DNA from: Takifugu bimaculatus
Taxonomy: Eukaryota; Chordata; Actinopteri; Tetraodontiformes; Tetraodontidae
Reading direction: 5' to 3'
Length of the DNA: 64,000 nt
NCBI GenBank assembly: GCA_004026145.2
Contig: CP034979.1
Coordinates: forward strand, 14,862,852-14,926,851
Numbering within the stretch: the stretch's first letter is position 1; the number at the start of each line of letters is the position of its first letter. The notes beneath the pieces are model-generated. The model searched no databases and was not told where the DNA came from. It worked only from the letters and a program-made list of their open reading frames with translations. This document shows, piece by piece, positions 26,501 through 37,669 of this stretch. Position numbers and translations under genes: made by a program.

Positions 26501-28366
26501 CTCAAAGAGGGGCTATATCCCATGATGCCTCACTCCATGTACTGTCTGCCGCTTTGGCCCGGCATTACATTAGTGCTGATAACAAAGGTTTGGGCTCATT
26601 CTTTTGGCTCAGTATGTTGTGGCCAGCAGGGGGTGCAGTTTGGACATTTCTACCTTGTTAATACAATTAAAGCATTTTTACTTTAGATCCCGACCGGTGC
26701 ACTGGCCATGTCTGTGTATAAGTACTTGGAAGCCTTTGCAAAGCTGGAGAAACGTTTAATGGAAGGCCAAGAAGGGTCAGCAGCAAGTAGAGGCCAGCCT
26801 AATATGCACGAAGTCCGGAACAAGTTGGATAAATTCATTAAACTGCTGGGACCCAGAGAGATACAGGTTTAAATTTCCATTTGAGTTTGTACTTTTATAC
26901 TTCACTTGTTTTTTTTCTAGTTTATGGTAAAGTAAAATCCATCCGTTTCTTCATCGTCTCTCCAGACTGTGCAGTTACAAAATGTTTGGACTGAGTTCAA
27001 GAACCGAGCCTTTTCCCGGGGCGGACCCGGCTTCAACAAAGAGTAAGCGCGCCCTCTGCTGGCCAGTGCGGCTCATAGCGCAGCGGTGGCCTGATCGCTG
27101 GTGTTTTTGTTCCAGTCTCATCCCGTGGTGCAAGAACATGAAGACCCAGCTCTGTGGCATATACAAGCAGTGTTTTCTCACTGACTTTGGGCCCGGTGAC
27201 AATTCTCAGCATCTCTCCACCAGCCTGCAGGAACGAGCCCAGGCCATGGTGCAGTATGTGCAAATCTGAGTGAACTTTTTCTTATTTAAATACAATAGTG
27301 TGCTACAGAACAAGAGAAAAAATCTTTTCACTTCTATAATTGTTCTCTGCTTTCTCATTCTTCTATTTTGTGTTTTTTGGTTTGTCTCAGGGAGAAACTG
27401 ATGGACTGGAAAGACTTCCTGCTGGTGAAAAGCAGAAGAAATATCACCATGGTTTCATATCTTCTTCCCCGTGGTGCTTTGATATTTCAGAAGTGCATGC
27501 CTCTTTGAACAACACACACACACATTCCCGAGGTCACCGTCCTTGACTAATCTTCACTTACCTGGAAGATTTCCCAGGACTCATCCATTTCATCTGCGTG
27601 GATCGATCCACTGGGCAAATGATCGCACCGTCGCTTTCTGTCACTGAACGCACCACCTCTGAGCTGGGGAAGGGGCCAGTGGCCCAGTTTATTAAAAACA
27701 AGGTTTGCTATGTTTCTCCACAACGTAAAGGAAACATTGGTGTTGCTGATTGTCCAGCAGAACCTCAATCCTGTTGCGTCATCAGAGGTTTTAGCATTTC
27801 TCACACACAGTTTTCTTTAAATGAACCTTCTTTGCCAATCTGTCCTTTAGGTGTGGAAGCTGGTCAGCACAACACGCCACTATCTCCAAAAAGGCTACTC
27901 CACTGTGACGCTGCGAGATGGAGATTTCTTCTTCTGCTACTTCCTCTGGTTTGAAAATGAATCTGTGAAGTTATTGTAAGCATTTATTAGTCTTCTTAAA
28001 AAGGTGAACAGACGATAAAGAAAGCTTCTGCTCCGGTCAATAAGGGCTTTCAAATTAGAGGCCGGGGACATACCCGTCCTTCCTGATGACTTTGCCCCCA
28101 TCGGGATGCTCGCCTGGGATTACTACAGGTAAACATTTGGGCGCAGCCATGCGATTAATCCAAATCGCGTGCGGCTGACTACAGGAAGTCATTTGTCCAG
28201 GAGAAAGCTGCTGCGATACTACAGCAAGAGTCACCAAGGCGAGGTGGTGAAGTGCTACGAGCTGCTGACCGTCCACCTGGGAGTCATCCCCGCCGAGATC
28301 ATCCTGCAGCACTGCAGACAGCTGGCGAGCCGACTGTGGGAGCCGACCCGTAATCCGCTGCTGTAG
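23519..28366 (+). CDS. hps1: HPS1, BLOC-3 subunit, 17 coding exons, one frame break
   Basis: HPS1 pairs with HPS4 as BLOC-3, the exchange factor for Rab32/Rab38 in biogenesis of melanosomes and other lysosome-related organelles. Coding exons: 23519-23635, 23714-23848, 24745-24887, 24961-25069, 25639-25800, 25914-26016, 26118-26202, 26284-26342, 26420-26587, 26687-26866, 26966-27042, 27116-27253, 27391-27456, 27558-27702, 27851-27975, 28045-28128 and 28201-28366. The start MKCLLIASE matches the family N-terminus and the end (RLWEPTRNPLL) matches the C-terminus. The model gives about 686 residues against 700 in human. All phases agree except in exon 25639-25800, where the frame shifts by one base between about 25715 and 25736: LVQQLNRQ is in one frame, GEEVLHAF in the next. 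The intron at 26017-26117 is read through by an open frame but has good borders and matching phase 0. The intron at 27457-27557 is AT-AC. The gene is convergent with the sialyltransferase. Confidence 0.95.
26284..26286 (+). promoter_or_regulatory. NAGNAG tandem acceptor in hps1
   Basis: The acceptor reads CAGCAG, so the exon can start at 26284 or 26287 without changing frame; the choice adds or removes one residue before DEARKGG. A similar CAG/GAG pair at 28198-28203 precedes the last exon and would give YRRKLL or YRKLL, the second matching human. Confidence 0.6.
27457..27557 (+). other. U12-type AT-AC intron of hps1
   Basis: The protein continues from MVS to YLEDFPG only if 101 bases starting ATATCTTCTT and ending TTCAC are removed. 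No GT-AG pair in the region preserves this segment. The donor is close to the U12 AT-AC consensus ATATCCTT. TCCTTGAC at 27540-27547 matches the U12 branch consensus, with the branch A at 27546, 11 bases before the intron end. Human HPS1 is known to contain an AT-AC intron in its 3' half, so this minor-spliceosome intron appears conserved. Confidence 0.9.
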
Positions 28367-28495
28367 CCCATCCCAAACCCCCCAGTACACATCTGTTTCC
28401 TGAGGGGAGGAATGTGTCTCTACACTGTAACTGCCCTATAGTTAGCTCTACTGATCCTTTTGTTGTGCTGTACTTTTGAGTGCTACTTCCTGTTA

Positions 28496-28537
28496 TTTAT
28501 TAGGAATGCTGTTTGAAATAACTTTTCTATAAATAAA
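28496..28537. promoter_or_regulatory. Back-to-back polyadenylation signals of convergent genes
   Basis: AATAAA on the + strand at 28532-28537 fits hps1, 166 bases after its stop. TTTATT at 28496-28501 is AATAAA on the - strand and fits the sialyltransferase, 118 bases after its stop. Each signal lies inside the other gene's likely 3' UTR, so the transcripts should overlap by several tens of bases. Confidence 0.6.
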
Positions 28538-28618
28538 AAAACATGCTTATTAAACTGGATCGAATGTGCGGTAGCTGCTGGTAGATGATCTCTGCCTTGG
28601 CGGCTGGGATCCTCCCGG

Positions 28619-30172
28619 TCACAGAGCTCCTGTGAGGTCGGTCGTGGCTCCGGCGGCCACCAGGTCCCTCAGAAAGAGTTTCTCGGCGCCGATGTCGTGC
28701 ACCACCTGCAGGGAGAGGAGGCGGGGTGACGTGGATGAAGGGCGAGGGGCGAGGAGGTGCGGACGCCCCACCTGAGCCTTCATGGCGTCCATGGGCACAG
28801 CCTCGTAGTAGTGGAGCTGGCTCTGGGGATGCTGCATGTCGTAGCCGAACCCTGCCAGACTCACCTGGTCGCACACCTGCAAAGCCATCACCACGGCGCT
28901 GGCGCCCAGCGTCGGAACCATCTGTGGATCAAGCGCCGTGTTTAAGTGACCTTTGCCGGTTGGTTACAAGCTGACGGGAACCGTCCTCAACTCACTTTTC
29001 CCCGCGTCAGGGTGTATCGCTGCAGAACCCGCCCCGTCCTGCGGATAATCTCTGGGTGCAGAATCCTGAAGCTCTCCCGGGTTAGAGGGATGTCCTCCAC
29101 CACCTCCCTCCAGAACCACAGTTTGGACCAGAAGCCCTGGTGGCAACATTGATGGCGTGATAGTAGAAGTTGTTTCCTGTTGCCTTCTGTGAGGCTCTTA
29201 CCAACGGCCGTCTGGTCACGACTGAGATGAGCCAGTCCAGGTCGAGGCTCTTGAAGACCACCAGGGCGACGGTGGTGGTCTCTCGATACTCGTTCCCAGA
29301 GTGCGGCTGCCCCCTCTGGGTACAGCAGTCGAACGGTGGTGCGGGATCCCGCGTCCCGCTCAAACCCGCTCACAGGAGCGTTATTCATCCTGGGGTCGGA
29401 GGTGCAAATTAAGCCACGGATTCATCTTTTCGTTTACCAACTGCTCAACGGACCTGATAATCACGTCGTATTGGTCTATGTGAGCTCCCAGGTGGCTCCC
29501 GTGGAGGACCCCTCCGTTTCCCACCACCACACATCTCCTGCAGCCTTCCCTCTCCCCTCAGCGATGGAGGCGGGCCAAGCTGAGGCAGCGAGGCCAGGGC
29601 CAGGGCCAGATGCTCCTCGCTGCCCCGGAGGCCGAGAGGAGGCGGCAGATCCCAAGACGAGGGCACGTCCCGCTGCACAAAGACCGGGATGTCCAGGAGA
29701 CCCTCGGAGCAGGGCAGACGTTTGAGGCGGTTCAGGCACCAGCGGGGTCGGCAAGGGTCCGACAGGAGGGAGGCGGATCGGTTGAACAGGACCTGAAGAG
29801 AGGAGCGCATGTGAAGGGACGAGCTACGGTCGTGGCCGGATGTGCATCTGTACCAGGTTCTTGGGTCGGGGGTCGTTGAAGATCGCCTTCTTCAGTGGGA
29901 AATACGCAGGAATCAGAACAGCCGAGTAGCATCCGAAGAGCAGCGCAGCACCGAGGGCCAGGTTCTGGCTCCTGGAGCGACAACAGCATTACAGAGCAGA
30001 TCAGCCAAACATTAACGTTCAGCTCAAGACACCGGAGCTACCTGCTCAGGAAGAAGAAGTCCCAGGAACCGGGCTTGGTGATTGGCTGCCTGTGAGCGAG
30101 CAGCCCTGGTGTCCCGGCCTCCACAGCCTCGGGCAGCAGCGGAGAGTCATCGCCCGGGTCCTCCACGCTCAT
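28619..30172 (-). CDS. ST3-family alpha-2,3-sialyltransferase, seven exons, two frame breaks
   Basis: This would encode a type II Golgi enzyme moving sialic acid from CMP-Neu5Ac to galactose. Exons in transcript order: 30172-30042, 29971-29854, 29792-29454, 29389-29202, 29136-28996, 28921-28772 and 28705-28619. A cytoplasmic tail precedes a membrane segment (NLALGAALLFGCYSAVLIP). Then come the stem, sialylmotif L (CRRCVVVGNGGVLHG), sialylmotif S (PTLGASAVVMAL, AGFGYDM), HYYE, and the VS motif (H-x4-E in VVHDIGAEK). The stem and motif L resemble ST3GAL5 (GM3 synthase) most; a fish-specific relative such as ST3GAL7 or ST3GAL8 is possible, so no symbol is given. Splice phases close only if one base is removed in exon 29792-29454 (about 29543-29560) and one in exon 29389-29202 (C5 run, 29310-29314). 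Corrected length is 383 residues. As given the reading frame is broken, so this is a sequence error or a recent pseudogene. Confidence 0.85.
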
Positions 30173-31141
30173 CGTTACCATAGCAGCAGGTATTCCACCT
30201 TAAACACACATGACAAAGAAGCAGATAAAGCACCCTTAAAAAAATCAAAACCTCCTTGAGAATATTTGACCGTTACAACGATGAGAGAGCATCAGAAGGA
30301 GAGAAAATAAACCTCAGGAGTAACTTACGCACAGTCGGCTGCAGTGACCTGTGCTTGCAGTCGATCCAGTGCAGCCAAAATGGCTGCGGAACACTTCCAG
30401 CTCCCCCAGGAACACTGGTTAACCATTAAATAGTTACTCCGTCACTTCTAAATAAGCGTGTGTGTGTGTGTGTGAGAGACCTATTAGCATGCTATCACTT
30501 ACTGACAAGACTCACCTTATATGAAACATTTATATCAAATGACGTTCATTTTTGACACTGACTTATAGAAAAGGAAAGGTTTGTTTACAGCTCATGCAGA
30601 TTTTGCTTCGTTATGTGGGTCAGTAGTTCATGTTTGATTGTGTAAAAATCTCCCCTTTGGCCGTTTGAACATATAAAAGCGTTTGAGCGGAAGGTGGAGA
30701 AAATAGGGAGGAATATTTATCATTATTTGTGGTTATGTTAGCATTTATTCCACAGGATGTTAAAGCCACATGCACGGTGTACTTTATTAGAAAAGATTAA
30801 TCATTGATTCGTTTATACATTTTTTGTGGGGGCATAATTTGTAATACTAACAACTGTGCCATCAGTTATTGGACCTCGTGACAAGGTTATATATAAATAT
30901 ACTATATGTGCCGTACCAACGACCTCAAGTGGCTGTTGATGAGCTTGGTTTTAAGGTTAAAGGTCAGAATCAGTTCAGGTTTGGGTTAGGGTACGGGTCC
31001 ATATTAATCTCCATAAATATATTTTAAAGGCCTTAAACGTAACAAAGATGAGGCCCAGGAGCAGCTGAACAATTTAAAATTGTGGAAAAGTCACAATTTA
31101 TTACCCAGTAATAACACTTTACTGGACATGTCCCATTGATG

Positions 31142-31177
<36 letters not shown>

Positions 31178-33846
31178 TAAAGGTTATTAATGCCAACACA
31201 ATTTCAACAGTTGTCTTCCAGATTCACAACTATTAGACATAAATGATGTAATTTTGAATTTTGAATCCATAAACCAGGCGGAGGAGATGCACCAACCACC
31301 TCTCTGGACGATGACCCTGACGCGACTTGTTGGTATCAACCCTAAAGATCAGATTAGACGTGCGAGTGTGCTGCCTGTTTGTAAAGATGATGATGAGATT
31401 GAGCCAGATTATCTTCATGCACTAAAGTGTGCCTGAAGTCAGCACTATAAATAGGAGGCACCTGTTTCACCTGGGACCTTCAGGAGCTGCATACTGGGCC
31501 GGCAAAGGGGAGAGACTGGGAGCGTTTGAAAGAGCTGCGGGGAGGATCTGAACCGCCCTGATAAGTAAATGTGGGTTCTCCTGGAACACACATGCAGCGT
31601 AGATGCACGTTTTGGCTTCTGTGTTGATTCTAAAGTAAATATAACTATGTGGCGTCCGTCTAATAAGAGAATTTATGTGTTACGTCACCAAATATTTCCT
31701 GAAAGTAAAATAATAAAGGTCATATGTCGGAATTGCCAATTATGTGATGGTTCAGGCACTTGTTTCTATCATTTTCAAATTTCTATCATGTTATTCTCTC
31801 ACTGTGGGGTGGGGTGGGGGGGGGGGGCTGCAGGTTTTGTGCTTTGTCTACTGGTAAGGAACCAGAGCTACCAGTTTATCCAGGAAATGTCATGGGTTTT
31901 AAGGTCTGTAAACATCTCAAACCATTGCACAATGATAAAAGAAGCACTTCCTCAATAATTCCTGTTTCATCATCATTTTAATGAACACAGCCATCACAAC
32001 TGACCCCATTTCAGGAGTTTTACACTGTACAGACACTCAAAGCATTACGTTATTTTGTTGTAACCGTGGCGATGGCGGCGTTCCAGGCAGGCGAACGTCT
32101 GGACAGGCACGCTTTGAAAGCACCATTTGTTTCCGTGGAGGTGGGATTTTATGGATTCATTTCCACTCAGACTGTGCGAGCGCTGCCCGTAGAACCGGAG
32201 GGCTGAATGGAACAATAATGGTGTGATTCTGCACATCCAACAGACTTTGAAGCGCCTGGCCCGGATCGGTCCGGGCACATTCACTGCTCTGGTCCTTTAA
32301 ATGGTGACTGTTCTCTTTGGCTTTCGACCCAGTTATTCTGTTACTACAGTATTTATTCAGCACTTTGGTTAACCTGGTTGATTTTAAATGTGCTTTAAAA
32401 TGTCACATAACCACACTGGAGTCAAAATGGTCCCAGACAGATCTTTTCCTCCTCGCAACATCAATAAAAACTTCAAGTATCGTCTACAATTCAGGCAAAA
32501 TACTCACTGAATATTTACATATGAGTCCAATTTCCCTTCAGTGTTTAGTTTTAGGTCCGTTTGTTGTCCCGACACAGTGGAGCACCGACCGGGTTCCTCT
32601 TTATGGACCCGACTTTAACGCGACTCCTACGATCTTCCTATATTATCGCTGATTGTCTGTGGTTGAGGTTCTACCTTAGACGGATGTTCTGCAAGGCCTA
32701 GAAACTGCTCCAAGTCCACTGAAGTAATCTGGAAAAGGCCGGAACATAAAGTAACAATCATCTACGCACCTCACAGAAAACCTACATTAGAACCACCTGT
32801 TAAATATATTAAATATTCACCTTTAATGCAGCTGCCTTAATATCTACATCTCTAAATGCATCACGCTTTGTTTGCGTTTAGTTAAATGACCCGTTGGGAT
32901 GATTTCCAGAGAGATGAAGGGCTTTTTTGGCCACAGATCTCAACGTAATTTGAAACAAATGTCAAAGTGATGGTGCCGACAGACTCCTTAGGGTGAATGA
33001 TGCATAGATGAGAGGAGAGGAAACAGGGCAGTGTTGAAATCTCAGATGGACCCATTGAACGGTACCAAAACGTCTTTAAGGCAAATGTGAAAACAGATGC
33101 GCAGAAGGGGGTAAAAAACATGACAAAAAGAATTATTTGGAGGATGGAGCCTGCAGCAGCGCTGCTGGAGGTGGATCTTTAAGGTGCTGGGCTGAGTTTC
33201 TGGATGTTTTTATTTTTTTTTAAATCCATATGTTTACATTCAAAGTGTTTCTCTGACAACTGAACTGTTGGTGTGAACGGCGTGAAATCTTCCTCTCCTG
33301 CCTGCGCACCATCAAAACAAAACTCCGTGGTCCTCTCAGGGGTCTTAACCTTCGTTATGTGGTCATGTTGTGATGGATTGCAGCATTTTAACAGTGAAAA
33401 CTGTGCGTGTAAGAGACTGATGGTTCCCTTCAAACACGTGGAAAAACACTGGTAAGGCTTTAAGGCGAGGCCTCAACCTTTGACCCTTAGTCAATTTCTG
33501 AATGAAGCTAAACGCTCGTGAGAAAAACACTTAGACATTGTGGCTAAAAGGCAAAAACGGCACCTTTTCCTTATTTCAGATACTTTCCAAATAAAGCCGA
33601 GGGGGTCCTCTCCAAACAGGTCCTCAAACCGAAGTCCTCGCGGTGTCGCACGTGTACACCCTGTCATCCAAAATGCAACCCTTGTCGGTCAGAATGGAGC
33701 CGGTTTAAAGGCTTCGAAAGACTTGATGGTGAAAAAAAGAAAGCAAGAGCGAGAGAAGAGCTTGTTGTTGAAGGGGCGTGTCCAAACACACATCCCTGAG
33801 GTGCTCCTGGAAGGTGCTGGAACTCTGACCGCAGGTTCCATGGCAG
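30173..33846. other. Intergenic region between the sialyltransferase and morn4
   Basis: The right-hand part includes the presumed 3' UTR of morn4 and the left-hand part the presumed 5' UTR of the sialyltransferase. TG microsatellites lie at about 30458-30474 and 31145-31174, and a G-run near 31802-31828. Open frames are short and have no recognisable domain. No gene is supported. Confidence 0.6.
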
Positions 33847-35463
33847 TTAAAGAGCCAGACTGCGAGCGCCGGAGGCCGAGGCCTGGGCGCGCTGCACCGC
33901 TCCCGGGCACTTCTCTCTCTTCTGCAGCTTGTGGTTTTGAAACAATCCTTCGTTTCTCGGAACGCCGTGGGCCCCATCTGGGAAGGTCAACAGGCCTGGA
34001 GACAGAGACAGAGACGGTGGGAGGCGCTGCCTTCGGACCAACGGTTCCTGCGAGGAAGCAGACCTACCGTATCCCTCAACCCGCCCGTCTTTAAATTCTC
34101 CTTCAAATTTCATCCCGTCGTAGCGGCTGAAGATTCCGCTGCCGTGGAACTTCCCATGTGAAAATTCCCCTTCGTATCTGACACAGGGACGGCACAACGG
34201 CGTGTCATTTGTAACCACAAAACCGGGGTGACCGCTTCCGCTCACACACCCACCTGGATCCGTCCGTAAAGAAGAGCACACCAGATCCGTGGAAGAGTCC
34301 ATTCTCGAACTGGCCACTGTAGCACGTCCCGTCCTGAAACTTGAGCTGGCCAACGCCGTGTCTCCGGCCTGCAGGATGGAATAACCGCCACACAAGTCAC
34401 ATGACCGCGCTTACAGCACCCACTGATTTGATTTGCATTTAGTTTCAGAGATACAGAGACCTCAGATGCGCACTAAAGTGGGCCGAATACAGAGCCTTGT
34501 ACTACGCCATCAGACCTACGACTGAATGTTAAGATGTAAAAGGATTTAAAGGCTGTAAAACGAGTGCAAAGTGTTATTATTTACCAGTCACTCTAGCCTT
34601 GATGCCAAGCTACTCCCTAAATCCAGACTGGTGTACATCCAGCCCCTCCCCTCGGGTTAACTTTTACTGATCTACCAGTCGGACCATTCTGCTCCTGGCA
34701 TTAAGTTACTCTAATCCAGCAGACTTTAGTGGGGATTTCTACTGCAGGCTTCAGAATGGAGCAACAATCCTGTAATGTACTTCTAAATACCTCCCAGGGT
34801 GGATCCACCAGCAAGGCTGAGAATCATTTTAGATGGCAAACATCATCAAAGTTTTAGACTTGAATTCTAACAGCGGACTAGGAAAAGGGTGCAGGCTGCA
34901 CTTCCATTTAACTAAAATTAGAACGCTCAGTAAATGCGAAGGCCCGATGGAGGGATTCTCTAAGGTTTCCTGAGAGGATTCATCCAGAAGATTCCTATCA
35001 AAGCTCCGTTTCGAATAGCTTGATCGTGCACGTGACCAGCACTGATATTCTTCTGCTGGTGTGGGAGGTGACAAGGTGACGCTTGTCTTCTCCGGTTCAG
35101 ACGGCTGAGCGTAGCAGCAAACTCACATGTAGGCACGTGCTGGTGGATTATCAAACTAATGCCACGAGTTAAACTCAGAGGCTGAATCTATACTGATTCT
35201 GCTCCAGTGTGCATACCATTCTCCCCAATAGCAGCGTATTAGAGTGCGCCGTATGCGTTTATGCTGCATTTAGGCGCAGGTGGGTAGCATCATTTCTTAA
35301 TCACACTTCTTTACTCATGGGCTTGCTAAGTGTTACTATTTTTTAATGCACAGACCAGAGGACACCACTGAAAACTGACAGAGATGGACGTCTGACCTTC
35401 TTTCCACTCGCCGTGGTACTCTTCCCCACTGGCATAGGTGAACGATCCTCTGGTCAGAGTCAT
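33847..35463 (-). CDS. morn4: MORN repeat-containing protein 4 (morn4), complete
   Basis: This is the small MORN-repeat adaptor (retinophilin in flies) that binds class III myosins and membrane in photoreceptors, hair cells and axons. Four exons in transcript order: 35463-35397, 34368-34254, 34177-34068 and 33995-33847. All introns are GT-AG and all phases agree. The product is 146 residues, the same length as human MORN4. It begins MTLTRGSFTYASGEEYHG and shows successive MORN repeats (YHGEWKEG, YSGQFENGLFHGSG, YEGEFSHGKFHGSG, FEGEFKDGRVEGYG). It ends with the conserved segment FPDGAHGVPRNEGLF and a basic tail (VQRAQASASGARSLAL). A 5' UTR exon upstream of 35463 is likely but not defined. No defects were seen. 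Confidence 0.96.
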
Positions 35464-37669
35464 GTCACCCCTGGGTCAAGACACACAAACAGCACAGGCA
35501 AACACCTTTACGTTCAACCCTTCTGGCAGTCATACATGTAGAGGGCGCGCTGATCGATGTGGTAACTACACCCTGCGTTAACATAGTGCGTCCAAATATT
35601 TCTTCTGTGTGCAATATCAATAATATTGTTGCGTAATTGGTTTTGGCTGGCTGGGTGCCAAAGTTCTTTGGCTAATTGTGACCTCTGATCTCACTAAGGC
35701 CAACTAAGAATCAAGAAATCAAAGAAGGAAGCTGTCCCAGACGTCCTGTGTCCACCAAAGACTTTTACTGGCCAACACATAGAAGGGCGATTGCTTAGAA
35801 ATTTTACAGTCTATGAAAGAGTAGGAGGAAAAAAGGACTGCAGGTAATCCACCTGCCTGATGACCACTTTCATCGATTGGCGCTGTTGTAACGTTGCATA
35901 AACGCAGCCAGGTAAATAAATAATGTACGAGCGCCTGATAATACAGAAAACGCGTTTAGTATAGACTGAAATTCAATCGGAGGCTAAAATGTGATGCGCT
36001 CCAGTCAGCGTTTACAACAGATATCCTATTGCCCGACGAGAGATCGGTTTTCAACACCAACCAATTGATTGTGACAAATCCCATCACGTTATAAGTATGA
36101 AAGAAACGCACCAACCTCAATGAGGAATCCCCTTTACCTGCACGCTATGTTTGTGGATTCTGCAGCATGGATGGGAGCAGAACAGAGGCGTACAAATATG
36201 AAAACACCGGCGGAGGCACCTCAGTGCTGCGTTCACGGACTCCCCGTGAACTCCAGCGTCCAATTTGTTCGTGGGCGTGGGGAACATGTATTTGCAAGAC
36301 ATGAGAAACAAGGGTGCGTTCGATATTTTATAACGCTCTCTAAAATACAGAGAGAACGGTGCTGCATCGCAGGCGGGTGAGGTTATTGTGCAATGGTGTT
36401 TATATTTTCTATTTCCGATGGTTCCGAAGGCAACACAACCCCATCGGTTCACTGGTCGCTCCTCGGTTTCAGCGGATTCGGACTCATTGAAAAACATCTA
36501 ATTAACCTGTCGGCCACGTAGTTTTAAGCATGAAAAAAAAAATTGTATTGAAATACGTCTGAATTGTTTTGTTTCCCCAATATATTAGCTAGATCTTTCC
36601 CCTGGTTCACATTTTATGCTTAGTAAAATTCCCAAACATACCATACAATAATCAGTTTTCTCTCTCTCTCTCTATTATCTTAACTCACTCTAATTACTCT
36701 GTGTTGTCTTCAAAATATGTTGGGCTATGTGATATTTCCCCTGCTCATTTTATTACGTTTACCCCATCCCTGTAATGAGCAGTAGATGAATGATTGGAAT
36801 TGATATCTCAGAAAAATCTAATTTGAACACCAAAACATAAAGACAACACCACACACCTCTTGTGTTGCTGTCATATGAATGTATCTGTAAATTTAACCCA
36901 GGTACTACATTTCATTGTCATGCAGCTATACCACAGTTGGCAGATAATATCGACTATTTTGGACCACAAACATTGAGGAACTAACAATAATTTCAGTAAG
37001 AATGGACTTTGATGTGTAAGTTTGAGTGGTGGACCCAGTTTCCTTCCTTTGTTCTCCATTTGACTGTTTTAGAGTCAAACCTCAACCGCACCTCTATTTT
37101 TAAAGACGTTAATATGGTTTATAATAAAGTTTCTCCTATATTGTGCTTTGCTTTCACCTTATAAGCCTTCCTCACTGCTGTAAAAGGTAAGATGTGAGAG
37201 AACAATAAAGGAAAACGTAATACTGTTGAAAGGACAAACATGGCACAAGCCATAAAAGTCAAATATGAATGCTGAGTGGGGAATGGTGTTGCTAATCCAT
37301 CAGGGCTTTGCTAGGAGCTGGAACCATTATATCCAAACAGAGGTGGAGGTGGCCAACATTTCATCCACCCAAACACCCCCACAGTGTTGACTACTCTCCC
37401 CCAAACAGGTAAACACACGAGGTGTCTGTCCTGGGATGTCTGACCCCCCTCCCCCATCAGGTGGTTTCTATGGGCCTTTGCTGAGCTGATGAGCTTTAAC
37501 CACAACCACTCATGGAACCTATGATGGCCACTCAGCCCGTTCTTACTGCATCACATTACTGCCACTAAAACCAGTCAGACCCAGAGAAACATCTTTTATT
37601 TGCTTTCAACACCCCCCCCCAGTCGCCCCCACGACCCAGCGGCATCATATATTATTGATGATATAAAGT
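35464..37669. other. Region between divergent morn4 and lcor
   Basis: morn4 and lcor diverge across this interval, so their promoters lie in or near it. A - strand frame of 126 codons (36117-36497) has no recognisable domain and could be leader sequence or chance. A short CT run lies at about 36660-36673 and a C-run at about 37611-37620. No coding gene is supported. Confidence 0.5.

Noticed and set aside
33540..34094. 184-codon frame on the + strand
   Set aside because: It is antisense to the morn4 last exons and 3' UTR; the MORN repeats on the - strand explain the coding bias.
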